A stretch of 6,616 nt of DNA. It comes from Cellvibrio sp. (lineage in GTDB: Bacteria; Pseudomonadota; Gammaproteobacteria; Pseudomonadales; Cellvibrionaceae). The DNA lies in the NCBI GenBank assembly GCA_003524365.1, contig DQHS01000302.1, positions 4,468 through 11,083 of the forward strand. The letters run 5' to 3'. Below are positions 1 through 5,752 of the stretch, piece after piece. The translations under genes were made by a program, and so were the position numbers. The notes below the pieces were generated by a model. That model saw only the letters and a program-made list of their open reading frames with translations. It was not told the origin of the DNA and did not search any database. Numbering within the stretch: the first letter of the stretch is position 1; each line of letters starts with the position of its first letter.

Positions 1-538
1 CGAGCATGTTGGCAATCAGCTCCTGAGTCATGGTCAAACGATTGGTGGGTAAACGATCAAGTGACAACAACAACCAGCGACAGAGTTGTTGATCAATGGA
101 ATGATGGCGATTACATACCGCCGTCTGCGCCATTTGTGTAATGAGTGATTGGGTATAACGCAATAGCAGCATCAGCATTTCAGTGTGGCGATTAAACTCA
201 TCTTTAAATTTACGCGCCAGTAACCGATATGCATAACCACCACTTTGGATAATTGCGCGGCTCGGTGTACTTTCACCGCCCATAAACAATGCGATACCAA
301 TAATACCTTCTCTACCCACGACCGAAATTTCAGCCGAAGCACCATTCTCCATTACGTACAGCAGCGAGACTATGCAATCGATGGGAAAATACACATGGCG
401 CAAGGTATCACCTGATTCATAGAGCACTTTACCCAGTGGTAGCTCCACCAATTCGAGATTGGGTAGCAGTCGCTCAAATACCTCAGCAGGTAAAGCAGCA
501 AGCAGATGATTTATCCGCAGTTTGGGCGGTTGAGGCAT
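1..538 (-). CDS. Crp/Fnr-family transcriptional regulator (partial, C-terminus outside window)
   Basis: The minus strand reads open from an ATG at 538 to the left edge, giving 179 residues without a stop. A GGAG ribosome-binding site lies 8 bases upstream (547-550 on the plus strand). Residues about 10-125 fit a cyclic-nucleotide-binding-type beta-roll (GKVLYESGD, VYFPIDCIVSLL, GREGIIGIALFMGG). Residues about 126-160 fit the long dimerisation helix and its continuation (RHHSIDQQLCRWLLLSLDRL), and LTMTQELIANML at the edge is the start of the winged helix-turn-helix. The segment equivalent to the CRP phosphate-binding cassette does not match the cAMP-binding pattern, so the ligand is probably not cAMP; this is inference. 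It should be a cytoplasmic DNA-binding regulator with an unknown regulon. The DNA-recognition helix is cut off by the window. It is divergent from the small gene at 677. Confidence 0.9.
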   Translation of the reverse strand, partial: MPQPPKLRINHLLAALPAEVFERLLPNLELVELPLGKVLYESGDTLRHVYFPIDCIVSLLYVMENGASAEISVVGREGIIGIALFMGGESTPSRAIIQSGGYAYRLLARKFKDEFNRHTEMLMLLLRYTQSLITQMAQTAVCNRHHSIDQQLCRWLLLSLDRLPTNRLTMTQELIANML

Positions 539-599
539 AGGTAATTCTCCACGCGATATAGTGAGCATCCAAGGGCGCTAATACTACGGCAGCATCGAT

Positions 600-643
600 G
601 CACGCTATGTACGCTAACGGACAGACTACGCTTAAAAGCGTGC
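600..643. promoter_or_regulatory. Candidate operator: palindrome plus short direct repeats
   Basis: The intergenic region between the Crp/Fnr-like gene and the small plus-strand gene holds a 6-bp inverted repeat ACGCTT-AA-AAGCGT (628-641). It also holds two ACGCTA direct repeats (602-607 and 611-616, 9 bp apart), and GCACGCT (600-606) is the inverse of AGCGTGC (637-643). Such arrangements are typical of regulator binding sites, and the position would suit control of either divergent gene. It is not a classical CRP or FNR site. No convincing -35/-10 pair was found beside it, so the assignment is tentative. Confidence 0.3.
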
Positions 644-676
644 TAGAAGTTTTTAATTTTACGTGCGAGAGTGAAA

Positions 677-823
677 ATGACAGGAATGATTGGCTTTATG
701 CTCACGATTCTCGGCGCGACTGGTTTTGCGTCGCTTTATGGCTGGAGTGGATTATTCGGGTTTTTATTAATTGTCATGATTATTGCGATACTGTTACGCG
801 CACGAAAATTACGTCGCATTTGA
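677..823 (+). CDS. Small membrane protein of 48 residues, function unknown
   Basis: ATG at 677 opens a 48-codon frame ending in TGA at 821-823. A purine-rich GAGAG (667-671) sits 5 bases upstream as a plausible ribosome-binding site. A GTG two codons earlier (671) is a possible alternative start. The product is almost entirely hydrophobic: residues about 3-20 and 24-40 could form one or two membrane helices. It ends in a basic tail (RARKLRRI), as expected for a positive-inside anchor. I do not recognise the family. A longer frame across the same bases (598-1161) has no such coherent composition and runs antisense into the large minus-strand gene. This is probably a real inner-membrane peptide, but the evidence is composition and ribosome-binding site only. 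Confidence 0.5.
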   Translation: MTGMIGFMLTILGATGFASLYGWSGLFGFLLIVMIIAILLRARKLRRI

Positions 824-870
824 AAATTTTTACTCCATTTAAGCGACAGTTTTCCGAAAATCACTCGGTA

Positions 871-909
871 ATAGAAAAAGACATCAGAGTGAACAATCAC
901 TCTGATGTC
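871..909 (-). terminator. Rho-independent terminator of the 763-codon minus-strand gene
   Basis: A perfect 13-bp inverted repeat, GACATCAGAGTGA (880-892) and TCACTCTGATGTC (897-909), is separated by a 4-base loop. Read on the minus strand, the stem is followed directly by TTTTTCTAT (871-879). The element begins 28 bases past the stop codon of the minus-strand gene. On the plus strand the stem is followed by GCATTACTTA with no T-run, so it should act in one direction only. Confidence 0.9.
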
Positions 910-937
910 GCATTACTTAACCTATTGAACCTTATGT

Positions 938-3229
938 TTACGCTTGCTCCAATGCAAACGCGGCCAAATCAGACGCGTCCAAATAGGAGAGCCGATCATA
1001 ACCATTGGTTGCCAACGCAGTTACATACACATGTTCAGCAAAAGCGGCTTTTCCACCGGCAACACAAATACCCAACAATTGGGCGGGAGAAAATCCTTCG
1101 CGGTAAATGCTGTTGCTATCGCGTGTGTAGTTGCCCGCGTTGCCAATCACCATGCCACTGACATTGGTAAATCCTTGTTGCAGTGCATCATTGCAGGTGC
1201 CTTTTTTCACCACAAAACTAAAGGTCGCAAAGTTGTGGGGATGATAAGCGCGGAAGGCAACTTCAATATTGGCATTGGGCGGGTAAGGCACAAAACCACA
1301 ACAGTCAGATGAGACCTCACTGCCATTTACTTTGATTTTATAAATCGTCGCTTCGCAGCGTTGGTTATCTACACGCGCACTCATAGTAAAGCCATCGGCA
1401 TTGACACCGTTCACTAACAAATATTCATCCGGTGCATTGATCGATGGCGCAAAGCTGGTGTAGTGCGGCACTTGAAAAATAGGTTTGGGAATTGCCGCCA
1501 ACTTGTTGCCATTGACATCAAATAATTCCAACACAAATTCATAGAGGCCATCGGCGAACTGTGTTGAGTCCACACTCGCGGTGATGGTGTTCTGATCCCA
1601 GAGCGGGCTTAACTCGGCAGCATTGACCGGACTGGATGCAGGAAATGCAGGCGGGATTATGTATAAATCATCTTCGCCATTAAGTGCTACCGGCCCCAAC
1701 TTAAATGTGTTCTGGCCGAAATGTTTATGGCCGAGCACATCAAAATATTCATAGGTATAAGCTTTGTGTAGCGCCTGACCTTTGTGCAGAGACGTGAGCG
1801 CAGTTGCAGGTGAATTCGACAAATCCGCATTGCGCAATTGGCGATAACTCCAGCGGTAATAGTACATCCCATTCGCTGGCAAACCGCTGCCAAACTGCAC
1901 TACAAAATTGAGCGTACCGCCAAACGGCCGGCGATAATTATCCAGCGCACTGCTGCCGCCCGACATAAATACATCGGTCAAACCCACATGGTTAAATAAT
2001 TTCCCCTGAATAATCGAGTATTGATCGGCCTGCTTGATATGACTCACGCTGGCGCTGGAGCCAATGGTTTTGATCCATACAATATCGCCATCAATGACAT
2101 CATTACACTCCCAGCGCACACGCGGGTCGGTAACGCGGATAGTGACAGCACTGCCACACAGATAATCCCAATAGGTATTGCAGGGCACCGAGGGTTTATA
2201 CACCGTGGTCCAGATACCATCGATCAAATATTCCACCCAAAAATACAAATCGGGTTTATCACCATTGTTCCAATATTTAAACGTGATATCGAAAGCGCCA
2301 TTTAAATCGGTGTAGGCCAGTGCGACTTGATCGCAGCGGTAAAAATACGGCCATAACCAAGGTACATGGCAAAAATACGGATGGAAAATTGCGAAATTTT
2401 CCACAATCGATTTACGAATAGCAGCGGTATTCCCCGAATTCAATTGGTTGAGAATTTTGGGGGACGCCAATATAGCTGTTTGTGCTGCCACCAATTGCGC
2501 TGGTGCACTGGCATTCTCCTCTAGCGTTTGTTTGCGCTCGGTTAAGCGGTTCAGCAATGCAGGGGAACGCGCGATAAATTCCGATGCAGCAGTAAAATTA
2601 AATTGCCCTGCGCGGGGTGGTAATGGCTGCGGATTCAGCTCGGAAATAACAGGTCCGACTGGATCAAACACCGGCGGCTCAAAAGGTTCTGGCTCGGGAA
2701 TCGGAAATGGCCATTGCGGTGTCGCAATAATTTCCGGAATTTTGCTAATAATGCGATCCGGAATTTTACTGATTAACCACCAAATCCTGTCCACCTCGCA
2801 AATGTGTACCCGCGCATGACAGATACCACGATCTTGCGACACAGAACCCAACGAGAAATTTTTAATGACCTTGCCCCTTACCCGACAAGAGCGCATTAAC
2901 CACAAAATAGAAAAATCGCTGGGAATCAGTATCGGGTTAATAAATCCTTCGCGGTTGATATCCAACACCAATTCATAAGGTTTAAAACGATCCAACTCTG
3001 CAATGGACTGCACAGCTTCGATTTTTTTATCCGTCGCCGGAGCCACCATTACTTTATACAGGCGCGGATTTACGCCCGAGGTTTTAAATTCCACTGCGTC
3101 ACCGCGCACGACAGTTTTTTCCAGCAACTTACCGCTGCGGGAAAATAGAAAGGCAACCAGGGGAATATCGTCTGCTGGTTTGGTATTAAACGCCAGCGGG
3201 ATAACAATATTGTCAAATGATTTGTTCAT
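938..3229 (-). CDS. Unrecognised 763-residue multidomain protein with transthyretin-like domain and LNPQPLPP linker
   Basis: ATG at 3229 is preceded by a strong GAGAGGA site 7 bases upstream; the stop is TAA at 938-940. Residues 1-105 look like a beta-rich N-terminal domain. Residues about 113-168 carry CRVRGKV and CHARVHICEVD, resembling transthyretin-like or carboxypeptidase-regulatory-like beta-sandwich repeats, then a doubled ISKIP segment (153-165). Residues 171-207 are a proline-rich linker containing LNPQPLPP (198-205). A helical stretch (about 212-280) precedes a long aromatic-rich beta region (about 285-680). The C-terminus (about 720-763) includes AFAEHVYVTALATNGYDRLS. There are 13 cysteines but no signal peptide, lipobox or membrane helix. 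I do not recognise a named family or function; a structural, surface or injection-associated role would be a guess. The gene is a single unit with its own terminator and a long leader. Confidence 0.9.
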   Translation of the reverse strand: MNKSFDNIVIPLAFNTKPADDIPLVAFLFSRSGKLLEKTVVRGDAVEFKTSGVNPRLYKVMVAPATDKKIEAVQSIAELDRFKPYELVLDINREGFINPILIPSDFSILWLMRSCRVRGKVIKNFSLGSVSQDRGICHARVHICEVDRIWWLISKIPDRIISKIPEIIATPQWPFPIPEPEPFEPPVFDPVGPVISELNPQPLPPRAGQFNFTAASEFIARSPALLNRLTERKQTLEENASAPAQLVAAQTAILASPKILNQLNSGNTAAIRKSIVENFAIFHPYFCHVPWLWPYFYRCDQVALAYTDLNGAFDITFKYWNNGDKPDLYFWVEYLIDGIWTTVYKPSVPCNTYWDYLCGSAVTIRVTDPRVRWECNDVIDGDIVWIKTIGSSASVSHIKQADQYSIIQGKLFNHVGLTDVFMSGGSSALDNYRRPFGGTLNFVVQFGSGLPANGMYYYRWSYRQLRNADLSNSPATALTSLHKGQALHKAYTYEYFDVLGHKHFGQNTFKLGPVALNGEDDLYIIPPAFPASSPVNAAELSPLWDQNTITASVDSTQFADGLYEFVLELFDVNGNKLAAIPKPIFQVPHYTSFAPSINAPDEYLLVNGVNADGFTMSARVDNQRCEATIYKIKVNGSEVSSDCCGFVPYPPNANIEVAFRAYHPHNFATFSFVVKKGTCNDALQQGFTNVSGMVIGNAGNYTRDSNSIYREGFSPAQLLGICVAGGKAAFAEHVYVTALATNGYDRLSYLDASDLAAFALEQA
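2609..2719 (-). other. Proline-rich linker with LNPQPLPP motif inside the 763-residue protein
   Basis: This segment encodes residues 171-207. It is dominated by P, E and F (PFPIPEPEPFEPP) and ends in ELNPQPLPPR. It separates the N-terminal beta domains from the helical and aromatic-rich remainder, so it is most likely an exposed flexible linker. The LNPQPLPP octapeptide is coded at 2615-2638. Confidence 0.7.
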
Positions 3230-3423
3230 GAAGAAGTCCTCTCAAGAAAAATGTTGAGCCTCGGTAAACAAGGCGTAAAACACATTTACGTAGTGAGGAA
3301 AATTGCTGTATTCGCCAACAGGAAAAATTACTGCACCGCAGCTCTCCAAAGGAAAACCACGCTATAACGCAAGCAACTGACGAATAAAAAGAACAAGGCT
3401 AACCGGCAAATTTCCTTTTACGA

Positions 3424-3505
3424 CTGGTGAATGGTTCCACAGCCACCAGGGTATTCTCCCGTGGCGCTTCATCCCTCCTGCTTCTGCGAAAGCGCCCTCA
3501 TCCTA
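3424..3505 (-). promoter_or_regulatory. Candidate structured, GGA-rich RNA leader
   Basis: Three inverted repeats chain through this segment: 3424-3429 with 3444-3449 (6 bp), 3442-3451 with 3458-3465 (5+3 bp with a 2-base bulge), and 3463-3469 with 3490-3496 (7 bp). Each shares bases with the next, so neighbours are mutually exclusive. On the minus strand the 20-base loop of the 7-bp hairpin contains AGGAGGGATG. Further GGA motifs occur in GGGAGAA, GTGGAACC and AGGATGAG. GGA in loops is the known recognition element of CsrA/RsmA proteins. The segment lies about 195-275 bases upstream of the 763-codon gene's start. Transcription of this segment is inferred, not shown. Confidence 0.35.
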
Positions 3506-3659
3506 AAGGCTGCGACTACCACACAAGCTGATGCTAAGCCGACATGCCACCGACTGCTGTGATTTATTCACGGTGAAACACAGGAAAAATCACCCTTTGT
3601 GCTTCCCATAAAAAAAACAGAAAAACTTATCCAATTCGTCTCAATGGGCGCCGGGTGTA

Positions 3660-3698
3660 CGCCAGCGAACAGACAGAGGCGCCAGCGAAAATTAGAAT
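3660..3698 (+). promoter_or_regulatory. Candidate sigma-70 promoter with two 10-bp direct repeats
   Basis: CAGACA (3670-3675, 4 of 6 matches to the -35 consensus) and TAGAAT (3693-3698, 5 of 6 to the -10) are separated by 17 bp. Transcription would start near 3705, about 24 bases before the ATG at 3729. The sequence CGCCAGCGAA occurs twice, at 3660-3669 directly upstream of the -35 and at 3680-3689 within the spacer, with an exact 20-bp period. GGCGCC also occurs at 3647-3652 and 3678-3683. The repeats are placed as an operator would be. Confidence 0.45.
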
Positions 3699-3728
3699 AG
3701 GATCTTTCCCTTACCACGAGTAAAATCC

Positions 3729-3947
3729 ATGAACATCACGAAAATAATTGCCATCGCCCTGCTGGTTGTTGGCATATTAGGTTTGGCCTACGGCGGTTTC
3801 AGCTACACCAAGGACACTCATGAAACGAATATTGGTCCACTAAAGTTGAGTGTTAAAGAAGAACAACGAGTCAATATTCCTATTTCGCTCGGCATTGGTT
3901 GCATATTGTTCGGTAGTTTATTGCTGGTATTGCGCAATAAATTTTGA
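3729..3947 (+). CDS. Small two-helix membrane protein, function unknown
   Basis: ATG at 3729 opens 72 codons ending in TGA at 3945-3947. The ribosome-binding site is weak (GAG at 3718-3720). Residues about 4-24 (IIAIALLVVGILGLAYGG) and about 50-68 (ISLGIGCILFGSLLLVL) are membrane helices, joined by a hydrophilic stretch of about 25 residues containing IGPLKLSVKEEQ. The layout, with a short N-terminus, a polar middle and a basic C-terminal end (RNKF), resembles small uncharacterised inner-membrane proteins common in Gram-negative bacteria. I cannot name a family or role with certainty. It is followed by the solute-binding-like gene after 155 bp in the same direction, and co-transcription is possible but unproven. 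Confidence 0.8.
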   Translation: MNITKIIAIALLVVGILGLAYGGFSYTKDTHETNIGPLKLSVKEEQRVNIPISLGIGCILFGSLLLVLRNKF

Positions 3948-3999
3948 TCGCCGCGCGTGCGCTCGAATAAAGAGAATCTTATTAATACTCACTCTGTGC

Positions 4000-4017
4000 G
4001 CTATCGCCCCAGATAGC
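4000..4017 (+). repeat. Short stem-loop between the small membrane gene and the solute-binding-like gene
   Basis: GCTATC (4000-4005) and GATAGC (4012-4017) form a 6-bp stem with a 6-base loop. No T-run follows on either strand, so it is not a convincing terminator. It may be a transcript-processing or attenuating structure, or chance. Confidence 0.25.
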
Positions 4018-4102
4018 CTACACTCTTCTCGCTGGCATTTATCTGGCCAAATAAAAAAACGAAACACCTCTCTCTATCCAATCAATATCCGGGTTTTATT
4101 GA

Positions 4103-4993
4103 ATGCGTCGATTCATTTGGATACTTGTGCTGGCAACTATCGCCAGTATTACCAGCGCTCAAACTCCAGCAGATCCGCACCCAAAAACATTGATTGTGAC
4201 GCATAAATTGCCCGAGTTCGGCGATTTAAAACACAAGACCTATGAGCAACTGGTGATAGAGCTGGCGTTAGAAAAAACGCAGCAAAGAGTTGGCGCATTT
4301 GAAATGGTGCCGGTCAACGTAATCTCCCGTACCCATGCCGTAGCTGCACTCAACCAAAACCTTTATCAAAACTTCGTGATGGTACTCAGCTACGAAGATG
4401 CGTTATTGGAAAGCGGCAACCTCATTTACATTCCCTTTCCGGTCGAATTAGGCGCGCTGAGTTATCGCATCTGCTATGCGAATAATAAACTTGCCACTCA
4501 AGTGCAAGAGATAGACAGTTTGCAAGAATTAAAAGCTTACAAAGTGGGTGTGGGTGCGGGCTGGGTTGATGCAAAAATTTTGCAACACAACGGCGTGCAG
4601 ATTGTTGAGGGGAGCAATATTACCGGTCTTTTCCGCATGACCCAGGCAGGAAGGGTTGATCTGTTCTGCCCAAGCCCATCGGAGTATTTTCATGAACTTC
4701 GGGAGGAAAAAAGCGCCGCACTACAACTGGATAACAAACTCGCACTTTACTACCCGCTGCCAAAATTTTTATTTGCTCATAAAAGCAGCAAACCACTGCT
4801 GGATAGAATCCAAAAAGGTATTGAGATAGCTTACAAAGATGGATCTTACCAGCAACTGTGGGATGAAAATCAAGGTCAGGCGATTACGCGCGCAGAGTTG
4901 GGGAAACGCAATTTTATCAAGTTGGAAAATCCTTTTATTTCAACTCTTGATGATGACTACAAACAGTACTTATTTAATCCGCTTGCACAATAA
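4103..4993 (+). CDS. Orphan periplasmic solute-binding-like protein (SBP_bac_3-type fold)
   Basis: The frame has an in-frame TGA immediately before ATG 4103, so this is the earliest ATG; the ribosome-binding site is poor. The product has 296 residues. Residues 1-19 form a signal peptide (basic MRRF, hydrophobic core, TSA before Q20), predicting export to the periplasm. The mature part follows the family 3 solute-binding pattern: a first lobe from residue 28, a crossover near IPFPVELGALSYRICY (110-125), then SLQELKAYKVGVGAGW (139-154), LFRMTQAGRVDLF (176-188) and a C-terminal YKDGSYQQLW helix (244-253). Proteins of this type bind small polar ligands such as amino acids, or act as sensor-like domains. 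There is no ATPase or permease gene nearby and no fused signalling domain, so the ligand and partner are unknown. Confidence 0.8.
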   Translation: MRRFIWILVLATIASITSAQTPADPHPKTLIVTHKLPEFGDLKHKTYEQLVIELALEKTQQRVGAFEMVPVNVISRTHAVAALNQNLYQNFVMVLSYEDALLESGNLIYIPFPVELGALSYRICYANNKLATQVQEIDSLQELKAYKVGVGAGWVDAKILQHNGVQIVEGSNITGLFRMTQAGRVDLFCPSPSEYFHELREEKSAALQLDNKLALYYPLPKFLFAHKSSKPLLDRIQKGIEIAYKDGSYQQLWDENQGQAITRAELGKRNFIKLENPFISTLDDDYKQYLFNPLAQ

Positions 4994-5021
4994 CCTGATC
5001 AATAACCAGATGGCGGGCGAT

Positions 5022-5393
5022 TTAAATACGATCTGCAAACAGCGCGACGATTAGAACAATAGCAAACAATCCAACTATCACATTTACCACAATGCCCCAG
5101 CGCGCGTTATAACCGACAGGGAACTCAACCGGATTTAACGAGCGTAGCACTCGTGCATATTGCACAGAAGCATAAAAAGCAGTCAGCGCACCCAACAAAA
5201 TAAACGCCAACCCCAACCAAAAAGTAAGGCTCATTTTGATTGACTGCGCCTGCTCAGGTGCGATCACCAACAGCAATAATCCTGCGCGCTCCACCACAAA
5301 ACCAAATGCGATCATCGCAAGGCTGGTTCTATTCCACGCAAGTAAAGTGCGCTCTGCAGCAAATAAAACTCTGGGATCGTTAAGGTCAGACAT
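5022..5393 (-). CDS. DUF202 (YidH-type) inner-membrane protein
   Basis: ATG at 5393 is preceded by AGGAA about 5 bases upstream; the stop lies at 5022-5024. The 123-residue product begins DPRVLFAAERTLLAWNRTSL (residues 6-25), the hallmark of DUF202 proteins such as E. coli YidH. Three membrane helices are visible at about 22-45, 54-79 and 98-120, and the length is typical of the family. No biochemical function is established for bacterial YidH, to my knowledge. The gene converges with the solute-binding-like gene: the two stop codons are only 28 bases apart and no clear terminator lies between them, so their transcripts may overlap. Confidence 0.9.
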   Translation of the reverse strand: MSDLNDPRVLFAAERTLLAWNRTSLAMIAFGFVVERAGLLLLVIAPEQAQSIKMSLTFWLGLAFILLGALTAFYASVQYARVLRSLNPVEFPVGYNARWGIVVNVIVGLFAIVLIVALFADRI

Positions 5394-5752
5394 AAGTTTC
5401 CTAAGTGATTAAGGCCGTGTGGTTAAGTGGATAGATTTATGTGGATGATGAAGTACTCCTACACCACAGATTGTTCATTTAACCATTCACTACCTCGATC
5501 CCACCAGCACAGATTAAAAACGCAACTAACTACAAGTAGTATTCTTCTACTCCGAAGACTCGCAAAGCGCCTCCAAATCCAATCTCTGTAACCAAACGTC
5601 GGGAAATGTAAAAGCCGTTGCGGGCTTATTCCTTGCATACTAGTCTCACAGATTAATGCGCCAATTTTCATCTTGCTGGCCTGCCCTTAACAAGAGAGGG
5701 CAACAGCAAAAAGATAAAACTGTTTCCAATTCATCAACTGACGGATGTGTTC
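5394..5752. other. Divergent intergenic region (359 bp)
   Basis: This region lies between the DUF202 gene and the efflux adaptor. It holds short inverted repeats, CTAC-AA-GTAG (5530-5539) and TCTTC-TACTCC-GAAGA (5543-5558), and the stem-loop at 5683-5701. A minus-strand frame of 70 codons (5459-5671) exists, but it has no good ribosome-binding site and no coherent domain, so I do not call it a gene. No convincing -35/-10 pair stands out for either flanking gene. Confidence 0.5.
5683..5701 (+). promoter_or_regulatory. Stem-loop in the leader of the efflux adaptor gene
   Basis: GCCCT (5683-5687) pairs with AGGGC (5697-5701) around a 9-base loop. An outer GCTG (5675-5678) and CAGC (5704-5707) can extend it across a small internal loop. 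It lies about 50 bases before the adaptor's ATG and is followed by an A-rich run. It could be an operator or a leader structure. No T-run follows, which argues against a terminator. Confidence 0.3.

Larger units (their letters stand above)
3230..3728. other. Long divergent intergenic region (499 bp)
   Basis: No credible coding frame was found here. The part next to the 763-codon gene (3230-3420) is AT-rich on the minus strand, with several T-runs, and contains that gene's ribosome-binding site. The middle part (3424-3505) is GC-richer and able to form several stem-loops. The right part (3645-3728) carries a candidate plus-strand promoter with direct repeats. An A-rich stretch lies at 3609-3625. 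I could not match the region to a riboswitch class I know, including cobalamin, glycine, TPP, SAM/SAH, cyclic-di-GMP-I and fluoride. Confidence 0.6.

Noticed and set aside
598..1161. Plus-strand frame of 187 codons
   Set aside because: It covers the 48-codon membrane gene in another frame, runs through the terminator and continues antisense into the 763-codon gene; its composition is not protein-like.
3336..3360. Glycine-riboswitch-like TGGAGAGCT on the minus strand
   Set aside because: The conserved core that should follow (ACCGAAG and the CAGGxAAAAGGAC region) is absent.
3558..3572. CRP/Vfr-like site TGTGA-N5-TCACG
   Set aside because: The spacer is 5 rather than 6 bases and the second half-site is imperfect, and no promoter is placed suitably around it.
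3944..3973. TTGATC-18-TAAAGA as a promoter for the solute-binding-like gene
   Set aside because: The spacing and -10 match are weak and it overlaps the preceding stop codon; insufficient to call.
3850..4206. Plus-strand frame of 118 codons
   Set aside because: It overlaps the 3' half of the 72-codon gene and the signal peptide region of the solute-binding-like gene in another frame; it has no ribosome-binding site or coherent domain.
5459..5671. Minus-strand frame of 70 codons
   Set aside because: No ribosome-binding site, no hydrophobic or domain pattern, and many Arg/Ser/Trp residues as in random reading; kept only as an intergenic remark.
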